From a bacterium (GTDB lineage Bacteria > Patescibacteriota > Microgenomatia > Levybacterales > UBA12049): 38,262 nt of DNA. The DNA lies in contig JAJYEF010000003.1 in assembly GCA_021785915.1 (NCBI GenBank), forward strand, positions 1-38,262, read 5' to 3'. Shown here piece after piece: positions 1 to 9,725 of the stretch. A model generated the notes under the pieces. That model ran no database searches. It was not told the origin of the DNA and saw only the letters and a list, made by a program, of their open reading frames with translations. Every line of letters starts with the position of its first letter. The stretch's first letter is position 1. Made by a program: the position numbers and the translations under genes.

Positions 1-51
1 CTTTATTAAGGGAAGCTAATAAAAAAGGCAATAAATCCCGTTAGATTATTT

Positions 52-441
52 TTAGCTTGACCGTTTTAGCTCTTTTAATTCTTCTATAGCCGCTTTTCTT
101 TCTTTATATGCGTGTTTTGAGCTGTTGTAAAAGTAATTAGCAAGAATCCCCAGGCCAATACCAGCGCCTACTTCGTTTGCATTGGTACTTGTTACGCCTG
201 CTACAAAAAGATCAACTGCGCCTATAATTCCGCCGATTGCTCCTCCGGCAAAAGCCAGCAACTCTGTGGTTCTGATGTATCTTTTTTCGCCGACCGTATC
301 TAAAGCGTCTTTTTCGGTTAAATATGCTCTTTTTCGAATTTCCTGTGGAAAAGCGGTGGTGACAACAAGGGTTCCGTTTTCGCTTGAACGTTTTACGTCG
401 ACTTGTATTTTTCTTTGAGGGTTTCTTTCAGCATTTGCCAT
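52..441 (-). CDS. hypothetical protein with glycine-rich hydrophobic segment
   Basis: ORF track; hydrophobic GGAIGGIIGAVDLFVAG segment; preceded by TTGACT-N17-TATAAT. Confidence 0.6.
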   Translation of the reverse strand: MANAERNPQRKIQVDVKRSSENGTLVVTTAFPQEIRKRAYLTEKDALDTVGEKRYIRTTELLAFAGGAIGGIIGAVDLFVAGVTSTNANEVGAGIGLGILANYFYNSSKHAYKERKAAIEELKELKRSS

Positions 442-449
442 AGTCAGAA

Positions 450-478
450 ATTATAAGACAGATTGTAGACAAAGTCAA
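450..478 (-). promoter_or_regulatory. sigma70-type promoter for ORF 52..441
   Basis: minus strand TTGACT-N17-TATAAT; only 8 nt between -10 and ATG. Confidence 0.6.
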
Positions 479-600
479 AACTAATTTTAGATTATCTGTA
501 GTTTTTTAGTTCCGATTTTTAATAATGTTGCCGGATAATTTTATAAATTTATTTAGATACGAAGCTGCAGGCTCGTAAATTTAAATGGTATAATTTTGCG

Positions 601-1047
601 ATGAAAGAAAAAATTATAGAGCCACCCATTGTTTTTGCCGCAAGCGTAATTTTGGAGGCGCTGTCGCATTATTATTTCCCGCTTTTTACGGTTATTCCTT
701 CAAACCTCAGATTTTTAGGATTGGTATTTATTTTTATAAGTCTTTTACTTTCTTTTTGGCAGCTTCATACTATGCTTGGCAAAACTCCTATCCCCTACGG
801 TTCAAGTCCGAAGACACTTTTAAAGGACGGCCCGTTTAAATATACGAGAAATGCGTTTTATTTAAGTTTAATTTTGATAAGCTTGGGAGTTGCCGTGTAT
901 TCTGCGGACTTGGTGCCTTTTTTAATCGTTATTCTTGAATTTTATATTTTCAATAAATTCTTGATCCCCCCGGAGGAGAAAGTATTGGAGGAAATATTCG
1001 GGCAGGAATACATGGATTATAAGAAAAAAGTGAGAAGATGGATTTAG
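601..1047 (+). CDS. isoprenylcysteine carboxyl methyltransferase (ICMT/PEMT)-like membrane protein
   Basis: PYGSSPKTLLKDGPFKYTRNAFYLSLILISLG and C-terminal PPEEKVLEEIFGQEYMDYKKKVRRWI resemble the family; extended -10 TGGTATAAT at 586-594. Confidence 0.75.
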   Translation: MKEKIIEPPIVFAASVILEALSHYYFPLFTVIPSNLRFLGLVFIFISLLLSFWQLHTMLGKTPIPYGSSPKTLLKDGPFKYTRNAFYLSLILISLGVAVYSADLVPFLIVILEFYIFNKFLIPPEEKVLEEIFGQEYMDYKKKVRRWI

Positions 1048-1064
1048 GATTTAATTTGGAGTAA

Positions 1065-1304
1065 CTAGTGCTTTTTAGGATTGTGGGGCATTTCTACGAT
1101 ACGTTCCATCTTGCCGCTAAGATAAAATTCAAGCAAATTGCCGACAGAAACTGCAAGTTCTTCTTGCGTAAATCCTGTTGAGTGATTTTGTTTTATGACT
1201 CCGTCGAGCGCAACCCGGAGAAAGTCCCTTCTCTGTTGCTGTTGTTCGGGTGTAAGCATTTGGAATTCGGGAGTCCCTTTTTCCAGTCTTTCTAAGCCAA
1301 TCAT
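1065..1304 (-). CDS. hypothetical protein
   Basis: ORF track, tandem with 1309..1560. Confidence 0.5.
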   Translation of the reverse strand: MIGLERLEKGTPEFQMLTPEQQQQRRDFLRVALDGVIKQNHSTGFTQEELAVSVGNLLEFYLSGKMERIVEMPHNPKKH

Positions 1305-1308
1305 AATA

Positions 1309-1560
1309 TTATCTTTGTTTTTTCTCTTTGCCGCTATTTATTAGATTCGTCGGAAAAGCTACCCATGGAAAGTAGATAACAGCATTTTTGGGCTGCTCCT
1401 TGTTTATTGCAGGCTGATCAGAATTAGGGGGATCAATTTCGGTATGAATGTTTTGTTCTCTATATACATAAAAAGGGGTAGCAAGGCCAAATGGCCCGGG
1501 CCCGATTCTGAATTTTTGTGGGTTCTCTGAAGAGCTATCCCGTTCGCCTCGTGATGTCAT
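1309..1560 (-). CDS. hypothetical protein
   Basis: ORF track; closely spaced downstream of holB-like ORF. Confidence 0.5.
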   Translation of the reverse strand: MTSRGERDSSSENPQKFRIGPGPFGLATPFYVYREQNIHTEIDPPNSDQPAINKEQPKNAVIYFPWVAFPTNLINSGKEKKQR

Positions 1561-1577
1561 AACTTAATTTTAGTATT

Positions 1578-2213
1578 CTACAGATTTAAAAACAAATGTT
1601 CAAGGGCAAATCTTGTGTTAGCATTTGTGTTTTTGATCGCAGCATGCGTTTCCTGTAATTTTCTTAGGGTCCCTGCAAAGTTTAAGTCATCTTTTAAATT
1701 TTTTTCAACGGCTAAGATAAGTTTTTCCAAAAGTATTAGTGCGGTTTCTTTATCTTTTGAGTAATCCTGGGCCAAAACCATTGGGTTTGCAGTGCCGTTT
1801 AGAACGGAATTAATAAGGTGCAGGTATTTTTCCTCTTCGTTTTTTTCAATGGTTTTTCTGTCTGAAAGATTGATAATGGCGCATCTTGATATGACCGTGG
1901 GTAAAAGAAAGTCAACGTTTTTTACAAGCATCATGATTATTGCGCTTTCCGGCGGTTCTTCGAGTATCTTTAGAAATGAATTCTGCGCCTCCGTTGTTAT
2001 GCCGGAAAACGCTTCCACTATTACGGCTTTTTTTTGTGAATAGACGGGTTTTAAAAATATTGTTTTTTGTATATTTCCTATATCGGCAATTCCTATTGCC
2101 TTTTCAAAAGAGTAGTTTTCAGCGTCAAACCCAGAAATTAAATTTTGTTTGATTAAATCCTGCGCTTGCTCTTTTGTTTTTTCGGGGGAACCAATTATTA
2201 TTACAGTTTGCAT
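1578..2213 (-). CDS. holB: DNA polymerase III delta'-like (clamp-loader) protein, short form
   Basis: EAFSGITTEAQNSFLKILEEPPESAIIMMLVKNVDFLLPTVISRCAIINL matches the delta'/gamma core; no clear Walker A. Confidence 0.75.
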   Translation of the reverse strand: MQTVIIIGSPEKTKEQAQDLIKQNLISGFDAENYSFEKAIGIADIGNIQKTIFLKPVYSQKKAVIVEAFSGITTEAQNSFLKILEEPPESAIIMMLVKNVDFLLPTVISRCAIINLSDRKTIEKNEEEKYLHLINSVLNGTANPMVLAQDYSKDKETALILLEKLILAVEKNLKDDLNFAGTLRKLQETHAAIKNTNANTRFALEHLFLNL

Positions 2214-2286
2214 AAAAATATGATTATATTAATTTTTAAATAAATGATGTTGACATTATAGCTTAATTTTCCTTACTATAATAGTA

Positions 2287-4047
2287 ATGCCCAATCAGGT
2301 AAGTTTATCATTGCCAACACCCCCGACAGTTGACGAGCTTTCAAACAGCAAGTCCGTCGCCGACATACTTTTTGCAGAAAAAGCACTCACAAAGGAGCAG
2401 TACGACGATATTAAGGTTAAAACTGCATCGACGGGACAAACGGAAGAAAGCCTGATCGAGAAATTAGGACTTGTCCCGGAGGAAAAGCTATCCCGTGCAA
2501 AGGCAAAAATACTTGATATTCCATTTGTGGCTCTCGGGGTCACATCTTTTTCTCCTCAGGCCTTAGGGTTTGTCCCCAGGGTTGTCGCCGAAAGGTTTTC
2601 ATTAATACCCTTTGCTTACGACGAAAAGACAAAGACGCTTTCAGTTGCGATGTCAAACCCCGTAGATTTGGAGGCAGTCACTTTTGTAAGGGAAAAAACA
2701 GGGCTTTCCTTAAAAACTTTCGCCGCAGATAAAACACAGGTGGAAAGAGCCATAGACCAGCAGTACAGGCAGGAGTTGGTAGGAGAAGTGGGAGAGGCAT
2801 TAAAAGAAAATCAACTTTCTCAGGGAAAAATAAAGACCGTAGACTCGACCCAGATATCGCAGATTATTAAAGAAGCGCCTATTGCAAAAATTGTTTCAAC
2901 GATGCTTGAATACGCCGTAACAAGCAGGGCGTCGGATATTCATATAGAGCCGATGGAAGACAGGGTCAGGGTCAGGTACAGGATTGACGGTATTTTATAT
3001 GACAGGCTTTCTCTGCCTAAGTCGGTACAGGAGGCACTTATATCAAGGATTAAAATTCTATCGGAAATGAAAATTGATGAACACAGGACGCCGCAGGACG
3101 GCAGGTTTAACTTTAAAGTAGAAGATAAAGAGGTCGACCTTAGGATTTCTGTTCTTCCGACGGTTTTTGGTGAAAAAATAGTAATGAGGCTTTTGAGAAA
3201 GTCGGGCGGTGTCCCGACTCTTGAAGAACTTGGTCTTTCCGGCTCAAGCATTAAGACACTTGAAACGGCAATGTTAAGACCGCACGGAATAATAATAGTG
3301 GTAGGCCCTACAGGATCGGGAAAAACAACCACACTTTATTCAGTCCTTAGTAAATTAAATACGACAAGAGTAAATATCTCAACTCTTGAGGACCCTGTTG
3401 AATATCAGATGCCCGGCGTTAACCAAGTGCAGATTAATCCGGCAGTCGGGCTTACTTTCGCAAACGGTTTGAGGGCTTTCTTAAGGCAGGATCCAAACAT
3501 TATTCTGGTCGGGGAAATAAGGGATAATGAAACAACAGAACTGGCCATCCAGGCAGCCCTTACCGGACATTTGGTCTTCTCTACCCTTCATACGTCAAGC
3601 GCGGCAGGAGCTTTGCCGAGGCTTATAGATTTGGGGGCGGAGACTTTTTTACTAGCTTCGACAATGAATGCGGTATTAGGGCAAAGGATCGTCAGGAAAA
3701 TATGCAACGCCTGTAAAACGGAATATAACCCTCCTTCGCAAATCGTTGAGGAAATGAAGAATGTTTTGGGTAAATATTTCCCGACGGACAATAGTGTGAT
3801 AAAGTTTTATAAGGGTAAAGGTTGTTCCGAGTGTGGGGGGTCGGGGTACGTCGGAAGAATCGGAATTTTTGAAGCTCTTCCGGTTACCGAAAGGATTGCT
3901 GCACTTGTTTTACAGCATTCCGATTCCGGAACCATTGAAAAGCAGGCGGTAGCGGACGGGATGATTACCATGAAGCAAGATGGATATTTAAAAGTGCTCG
4001 CCGGAATTACTACCGTTGAAGAGGTCTTAAGGGTTGCACAGGAATAA
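2287..4047 (+). CDS. pilB: type IV pilus assembly ATPase PilB (GspE/PulE family)
   Basis: Walker A GPTGSGKTTTLYS, RASDIHIEP, GEIRDNETTELAIQAALTGHLVFSTLHT, CNAC/CSECGG zinc site. Confidence 0.95.
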   Translation: MPNQVSLSLPTPPTVDELSNSKSVADILFAEKALTKEQYDDIKVKTASTGQTEESLIEKLGLVPEEKLSRAKAKILDIPFVALGVTSFSPQALGFVPRVVAERFSLIPFAYDEKTKTLSVAMSNPVDLEAVTFVREKTGLSLKTFAADKTQVERAIDQQYRQELVGEVGEALKENQLSQGKIKTVDSTQISQIIKEAPIAKIVSTMLEYAVTSRASDIHIEPMEDRVRVRYRIDGILYDRLSLPKSVQEALISRIKILSEMKIDEHRTPQDGRFNFKVEDKEVDLRISVLPTVFGEKIVMRLLRKSGGVPTLEELGLSGSSIKTLETAMLRPHGIIIVVGPTGSGKTTTLYSVLSKLNTTRVNISTLEDPVEYQMPGVNQVQINPAVGLTFANGLRAFLRQDPNIILVGEIRDNETTELAIQAALTGHLVFSTLHTSSAAGALPRLIDLGAETFLLASTMNAVLGQRIVRKICNACKTEYNPPSQIVEEMKNVLGKYFPTDNSVIKFYKGKGCSECGGSGYVGRIGIFEALPVTERIAALVLQHSDSGTIEKQAVADGMITMKQDGYLKVLAGITTVEEVLRVAQE

Positions 4048-4051
4048 ATTT

Positions 4052-5119
4052 ATGGGAATACAGGAACTTTTGGATTTGACAATTAAAAATAACGCTTCGG
4101 ATTTGCACCTTATGCCGGGGATTGTGCCCGCTATGCGTGTTGACGGCGTGTTGAGATACTTAACTAATTACAAACCTTTTACCCCCGCCGAAATGGAGAC
4201 GATGCTCTACTCTATCTTAAAACCCGAGCAAAAAGAGCTTTTGATAAACAATAAGGAAATTGATTTTTCTTTCGGATTTGGAGGGGGCGTTTATGGCAAT
4301 TTGGGCAGATTCAGGACAAATATCTATTACCAAAGGGGAGTTATGAGTGCAGCGTTTAGATATCTGCAGCCCAAAATCAGGACCGTAGAGGAATTAAAGC
4401 TTCCTAAAATCTGTCATCAGTTTGCAAACCTCAAGCAGGGATTCGTTCTCGTAACGGGTCCGACGGGCCACGGCAAATCAACGACTCTTGCCGCTATTAT
4501 CAACGAAATAAATTTGGACAAAGCTTTCCACATTCTTACCATAGAAGACCCTATTGAATATTTATACCCGCCGGGGAAAAGTATAATTTCGCAAAGAGAA
4601 ATGGATATAGACACCCACTCCTGGAATCTGGCTTTGCGTTCCGCTTTGCGGGAAGACCCCGATGTTGTTTTAATCGGCGAAATGCGCGACCCGGAAACTG
4701 TCTCTTCGGCATTAACGATTGCTGAAACCGGACATTTGGTCTTCTCCACACTGCATACAAATTCTGCGGCGCAAACGATAGACAGGATAATAGATTCCTT
4801 TCCGGCGAGCCAACAAGCCCAGGTAAAGACCCAACTAGCGGCTACACTAAAGGGTGTTATTTCTCAAAGGCTTATTCCAAAAATTGACGGCGGAAGGGTT
4901 CCCGGAGTCGAGATCTTAACGGGTACGCCGGCTATAGCAAGCAACATAAGGGACGGGAAAACCCATTTAATAGACTCGGTTATCCAGACTTCCCAAGACG
5001 CAGGCATGATCCCGCTTGAGTCTTCTTTGGCGTCTCTTGTTTTGTCCGGACAAATAAGTCTTGAAACCGCAAAATCCTACGCCCTAAGACCTGAAGAGCT
5101 TATGAGGATGGTCGGTTAA
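4052..5119 (+). CDS. pilT: twitching motility ATPase PilT
   Basis: NNASDLHLMPG, GPTGHGKSTTLA, GEMRDPETVSSALTIAETGHLVFSTLHTNSA; ATG at 4052 preferred over the TTG at 4034. Confidence 0.93.
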   Translation: MGIQELLDLTIKNNASDLHLMPGIVPAMRVDGVLRYLTNYKPFTPAEMETMLYSILKPEQKELLINNKEIDFSFGFGGGVYGNLGRFRTNIYYQRGVMSAAFRYLQPKIRTVEELKLPKICHQFANLKQGFVLVTGPTGHGKSTTLAAIINEINLDKAFHILTIEDPIEYLYPPGKSIISQREMDIDTHSWNLALRSALREDPDVVLIGEMRDPETVSSALTIAETGHLVFSTLHTNSAAQTIDRIIDSFPASQQAQVKTQLAATLKGVISQRLIPKIDGGRVPGVEILTGTPAIASNIRDGKTHLIDSVIQTSQDAGMIPLESSLASLVLSGQISLETAKSYALRPEELMRMVG

Positions 5120-5124
5120 TCTTT

Positions 5125-6330
5125 ATGAAAGTAAGATATAAAGCAGCCACGAACGAGGGTAAGCTATCGCGGGGATTATTAGATACAAAATCCATTGAAG
5201 AGGCGGCAGAGTACTTACGGCAAAAACAGCTTATTCCGGTTTCAATTGAAAGAATAGACAACAAACCCTGGCAGAACTTACCATTTATTTCCAAAAGGGT
5301 GGGCTCTTCGGATATCGTTCTTTTTACAAGACAGCTATCTTCGATGCTTGCTTCGGGCCTTACTCTTATGAGGTCTTTGGAAATACTTAAGGATCAAATA
5401 CAAAATCCCGCATTGTCTGAGGTAATCACTTCGGTTATTAATGATGTTGAGGAAGGAAAGACGCTTGCGGAGGGCATGGAAAAATATCCTGATGTTTTCA
5501 CTCCTATTTATGTCTCGATAATAAGGGCCGGAGAGCAGGGAGGACTTTTGGATAAAGTATTAGGAAGGCTTGCGGATAATCTCGAAAAACAGGCAAAACT
5601 TCGCAGTACTATAAGGGGTGCCCTAATGTACCCTGTAATAGTTGTGATCTTAATGGTGGTAGTTTTGGTTGTAATGATGGTATTCGTAATGCCGCAGCTT
5701 ACAACCATGTATAAAGGTATGGGGGTTTCTCTTCCCCTCCCGACGCAAATTGTCGTAAATATTTCCAACTTCGTAATATCCGCCTGGCCCTTGTTTTTGG
5801 GAATATTCGCAGTTATTTTTATAGGCTTTAGGAAATGGTCCAAGACACCGGACGGAAAAACCATAATCGACACGGTAGTTCTTAAGCTTCCCATTTTCGG
5901 AAATCTTGTAAGCAAAACTATTCTTGCAGAACTGGCCCGAACGCTCGGGCTTTTGATAGGTACGGGGACATTGGTTGTCCAGGCGCTTTTGGAGACAGCA
6001 GATACTACGGGCAATGTTTTATACAAGAATGCGATTATCGATATTTCAAAGCAGGTAGAAAAAGGAGTAGGCATTGCCGAGGTAATGTCATTCTATCCCC
6101 TTTTTCCTCCTCTTTTAATACAACTTGTTAAGGTCGGCGAGCAAACGGGAAAAATAGACGAAACGCTTATGAAGGCGTCCGAATATTTTGAAAGGGAAGT
6201 AGATCAGACGGTAAAGGGTTTAACGACGGCACTAGAGCCGTTTATTATGATAGTTTTGGGTCTTGGTGTCGCTTTTTTAATTTTCTCAATTATTATACCG
6301 ATTTATAGTCTTATTTCCTCGATCCAGTAA
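5125..6330 (+). CDS. pilC: type IV pilus inner-membrane platform protein PilC (GspF family)
   Basis: FTRQLSSMLASGLTLMRSLEIL, RAGEQGGLLDKVL, KVGEQTGKIDETLMKASEYFEREVD. Confidence 0.95.
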   Translation: MKVRYKAATNEGKLSRGLLDTKSIEEAAEYLRQKQLIPVSIERIDNKPWQNLPFISKRVGSSDIVLFTRQLSSMLASGLTLMRSLEILKDQIQNPALSEVITSVINDVEEGKTLAEGMEKYPDVFTPIYVSIIRAGEQGGLLDKVLGRLADNLEKQAKLRSTIRGALMYPVIVVILMVVVLVVMMVFVMPQLTTMYKGMGVSLPLPTQIVVNISNFVISAWPLFLGIFAVIFIGFRKWSKTPDGKTIIDTVVLKLPIFGNLVSKTILAELARTLGLLIGTGTLVVQALLETADTTGNVLYKNAIIDISKQVEKGVGIAEVMSFYPLFPPLLIQLVKVGEQTGKIDETLMKASEYFEREVDQTVKGLTTALEPFIMIVLGLGVAFLIFSIIIPIYSLISSIQ

Positions 6331-6351
6331 TTTTAGCCTCAATTTGCCCCC

Positions 6352-6381
6352 TTGACAACATATTCCGATTATGTTTATTAT
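6352..6381 (+). promoter_or_regulatory. promoter in front of the first pilin gene
   Basis: TTGACA (6352-6357)-N18-TATTAT (6376-6381), ATG at 6392. Confidence 0.5.
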
Positions 6382-6391
6382 TTATTCATAC

Positions 6392-6913
6392 ATGAAAAAA
6401 CTGTTTAGAGCACTAAGAAACAGAAAAGGTTTTACACTTATAGAACTTTTAGTCGTCATCGGAATCCTCGGAGTATTGGCAGCAGCACTTATCGCAACCA
6501 TAGACCCTTTTGAGCAGATTAAAAAAGCAGAAGATTCAAACGCCAAAAACGTTACGGTAGAATTCGTTGAAGCAGCGACCAGGTATTATGCAACGCATAA
6601 CGTTTTGCCTTGGGGAGTTACGACCGGGCCATACACCAGTTGCACAAATGCAATAGGGAGTAATGCAACGCCTATGAATTCGTCTGATCCTTGCCTTCAG
6701 ATATTAATTAGCGACGGAGAGTTAAAAGCTCAGTTTGTAAATTCACTGAACTTGACTTCGGTGGACTATATAGGCGGAGCGAGCGGAGTTACAGCTTGCT
6801 TTAAACCGATCTCAAAATCGCAAATCAATGATCCTCTGACACAATATAATTCTAACGGAGTAGCTACTTCGGGATGCCCGGGGAGCACATACTGCTACTG
6901 GTGTTCTAAATAA
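6392..6913 (+). CDS. type IV pilin-like protein
   Basis: MKKLFRALRNRKGFTLIELLVVIGILGVLAAALIATIDP class III signal; the 6371 start of the ORF track lies in the promoter. Confidence 0.9.
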   Translation: MKKLFRALRNRKGFTLIELLVVIGILGVLAAALIATIDPFEQIKKAEDSNAKNVTVEFVEAATRYYATHNVLPWGVTTGPYTSCTNAIGSNATPMNSSDPCLQILISDGELKAQFVNSLNLTSVDYIGGASGVTACFKPISKSQINDPLTQYNSNGVATSGCPGSTYCYWCSK

Positions 6914-6921
6914 GGTTTAAG

Positions 6922-8943
6922 ATGCCCTCAATTCTAAAGAGAAATTTACTGCCCTTTTTTTTGTTGTCGTTTGTTCTTTTAGTGTATTTAAATAACCTTT
7001 CCCCGAGCGTGTACGGAGGGGATGTAGGGGATTTTGTAACAGCGGCAACCGTAATGGGTGTGCCCCATGCCTCGGGATATCCGCTTTTTGTATTTTTAGG
7101 CTTTTTATTGACAAGGATTCATTATATGACCCCGGCCTATATGGTCGGTATTATATCTGTAGTTTCTTCTGCTCTGGCTATATTCATTTTTTATCTCCTG
7201 GCGCTTGAGATGACCAAAAATAAATTCATTTCTGCCGTCTCCTCTCTTATTTTGGCTTTTACATATTTTTTCTGGTTTTTTGCGGAAATCGCGGAAGTAT
7301 TCGCGCTCAATAATTTTTTTGTTTTAATCCTGACGTTCCTCGGGTACCTGTATTACAAATATAAGGATACAAAATATATATACGCGCTTGCATTTTTTAC
7401 CGGACTCTCGATGACAAATAATTATATTATTTCCTTCATTTTCCCGACGCTTTTAATAATGGTACTAAGCAATTTTAGAAAATTACTGGCTAACCCCAAA
7501 ATTATTGTTAAGTGTATTCTGTTGGGACTTTTGGGATTAAGCGTTTATATTTATCTCCCAATAGCCGCATCCCATAATCCCCCGGTTAATTGGGATAACC
7601 CCTCCAACTTACATAATTTTCTGAGAATGGTCTTAAGGAAAGATTACGGAACATTCGGTGTAGGATTTGTTCCAAATCTTGTGTTTATGCAAAGGGTTCT
7701 TATCCAAAAGGATTATTTCGTAAGCCTAATCGGACAATTGACATTTCCCGTAGTTTTTATTGTTTTAATAGGTGCATATAAATTGTTTAGAACCGATAAA
7801 AAATTATTTTTTAGTTTCGCCTTGTCCTTTGTGCTTTCCGGCCCGGTATTTATCGGTCTCGTCGGACTTCCTCTTTTAAGCACATTTTTGGTCGGTGTTT
7901 ATGAAAGATTTTTTTCCATGTCTTCTGTTGTGCTCATGTTTTTCTTTCCCATTGGCCTTTTGACGTTCGTAGAGTTTTTTAACAAAATTCTCAAGAAGAA
8001 AACATATCAGAATCTTTTTATAGCGGTATTTTTAATAGTCCCGCTTATACTTTTCAGATATAACTTTGAAAAAACTAATTTAAGCCACGTATGGATCGGA
8101 GATAACCTTGCACTCGATCTTATCTCATCGCTTCCTAAAGGTGCCACCTTTTTACCGGTCGGGGACACACCGCTATTTGACAGCTGGTATATGGTATACG
8201 CACGGGGCGAGAGGACCGATTTGAAACTAGTTAATCACATTATGAACGACAGTCTCGTAAAGCTTCAGGACGCTTACCTTAAAAAGCATCCTAAGGAAAA
8301 AGTCAGCCAGGATATAACAGCCCTTACGCTTAAAGATCTTGCCAACAGGACGAATGTTTTTTCAAATGCACAGATCCAGGTTAGTAAAGGCCAACCCTTG
8401 ATTTGGATGCCCTGGGGCTTGAATTTTAAACTTTTAACCAGCGCAAAGCAAATCCCGACCGAACAGCAATTTTTAGACCTTCAGGATAGAATATGGAGCA
8501 AATTTTTAAATACGCCCTCAGAGCTTAAAAGCAATGACCCCGGCTATAACGGCTCGACCATTTCAGATATAAGCTCGGTGTATTCCGGCGCAATGATGTC
8601 AGAAGGAGCGTTTGTCAACAACTATTACAAAGACACCAAACTGGCTCTTGCCCTTTTTAATAAAGCACAGGAGCTTTCTCCCCAAAACTCCAAAGCTTAT
8701 TTTTCAGCCGGATTTATCTATACCGAACAAAAACAATGTCAGTTAGCAATCGATAACGTAAATGAGGGGCTTAAATTTTCCCCGTTTGATAAAATGTCAT
8801 ATTATCTTCTTTATTACAACTATAAATTCTGCTTTAATGATATAACCAAGGCAAACGGAATAGTTGAAAAATACCATCAGCTTTTTAATAGCGATTTTTA
8901 CAAAGATATGCCCGGTGTTATTAAAAATTACGAAAGCCCATGA
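6922..8943 (+). CDS. DUF2723/TMEM260-like polytopic membrane protein with C-terminal TPR-like region
   Basis: N-terminal YLNNLSPSVYGGDVGDFVTAATVMGVPHASGYPLFVFLG is characteristic; C-terminal ALFNKAQELSPQNSKAYFSAGFIYTEQKQCQLAI. Confidence 0.8.
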   Translation: MPSILKRNLLPFFLLSFVLLVYLNNLSPSVYGGDVGDFVTAATVMGVPHASGYPLFVFLGFLLTRIHYMTPAYMVGIISVVSSALAIFIFYLLALEMTKNKFISAVSSLILAFTYFFWFFAEIAEVFALNNFFVLILTFLGYLYYKYKDTKYIYALAFFTGLSMTNNYIISFIFPTLLIMVLSNFRKLLANPKIIVKCILLGLLGLSVYIYLPIAASHNPPVNWDNPSNLHNFLRMVLRKDYGTFGVGFVPNLVFMQRVLIQKDYFVSLIGQLTFPVVFIVLIGAYKLFRTDKKLFFSFALSFVLSGPVFIGLVGLPLLSTFLVGVYERFFSMSSVVLMFFFPIGLLTFVEFFNKILKKKTYQNLFIAVFLIVPLILFRYNFEKTNLSHVWIGDNLALDLISSLPKGATFLPVGDTPLFDSWYMVYARGERTDLKLVNHIMNDSLVKLQDAYLKKHPKEKVSQDITALTLKDLANRTNVFSNAQIQVSKGQPLIWMPWGLNFKLLTSAKQIPTEQQFLDLQDRIWSKFLNTPSELKSNDPGYNGSTISDISSVYSGAMMSEGAFVNNYYKDTKLALALFNKAQELSPQNSKAYFSAGFIYTEQKQCQLAIDNVNEGLKFSPFDKMSYYLLYYNYKFCFNDITKANGIVEKYHQLFNSDFYKDMPGVIKNYESP

Positions 8944-9725
8944 TACTGCCTATTTTTCTATTTATAATTGGACTTTTTTTCGGTTCTTTTTTTGGGGTTT
9001 TAGTAGACAGGATTCCCAAAGGTAAAAGTTTTGTAAAAGGCAGATCATATTGTGATTTCTGCAAAAAAACACTCGGATGGAAAGACTTAATTCCGGTTAT
9101 TTCGTTTATAGCCACAAAGGGAAAGTGCAGATACTGCCATAAATCCTTACCCTATTTTTACCCCATCATAGAGCTTGTAACAGGATTATTGTTTGCATTT
9201 GTTTATTATTTTTCAAATTTTCAATTTTCAATTTTCAATTTTCAATTAATATATAACCTTATTGTCGTTTCAGGTTTTATTGTTATTTTTTTTACGGACC
9301 TTAAATACGGAATTATTCCCGACGGGATACTTTTAGTGCTTGCGTTAACTGAAATTATATTTTTACTTATAAGTGGAAGTTGGATGATTTCAGTTAACCA
9401 TGTGGTTTCTGCAGTTTTGAGTTTTGCTTTTTTTATTGCAATTAATTATACCTTTTACTTTGTGACAAAAAAAGAAGGTATGGGCGGAGGTGACATCAAA
9501 CTCTCTTTTGTTTTGGGATTATTGCTGGGGTTTCCCGGGATCTTCGTGGGTCTTTATTTGGCTTTCTTGACAGGGGCCCTTGTTTCAACCATACTGGTTT
9601 TATGGAGGAAAAGGCTCGTAAGGGACAGGCTGGCATTCGGTCCATTTTTAATATTTGGAGCTTTTGCAGGACTCTTTTGGGGGGCGGGCCTTTATTCTTT
9701 TTTCCTGAAGCTTCTAGGAGCATAA
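8940..9725 (+). CDS. pilD: prepilin peptidase PilD (A24 family)
   Basis: CDFC/CRYC motif, FFTDLKYGIIPD and GMGGGDIKL catalytic Asp motifs. Confidence 0.93.
   Translation: MILPIFLFIIGLFFGSFFGVLVDRIPKGKSFVKGRSYCDFCKKTLGWKDLIPVISFIATKGKCRYCHKSLPYFYPIIELVTGLLFAFVYYFSNFQFSIFNFQLIYNLIVVSGFIVIFFTDLKYGIIPDGILLVLALTEIIFLLISGSWMISVNHVVSAVLSFAFFIAINYTFYFVTKKEGMGGGDIKLSFVLGLLLGFPGIFVGLYLAFLTGALVSTILVLWRKRLVRDRLAFGPFLIFGAFAGLFWGAGLYSFFLKLLGA
9210..9245 (+). repeat. heptanucleotide tandem repeat TTTTCAA inside pilD
   Basis: four perfect TTTTCAA units at 9218-9245, a fifth at 9210-9216 offset by one A. Confidence 0.9.

Noticed and set aside
2940-3332. Long antisense ORFs inside pilB, pilC, trmD etc. (e.g. 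2940..3332 -, 5508..6074 -)
   Set aside because: Opposite well-supported family proteins; compositions look like reading-frame shadows and no family is recognisable.
9210-9245. CRISPR array
   Set aside because: Only a 7-nt tandem repeat; no spaced repeats or cas genes anywhere in the window.
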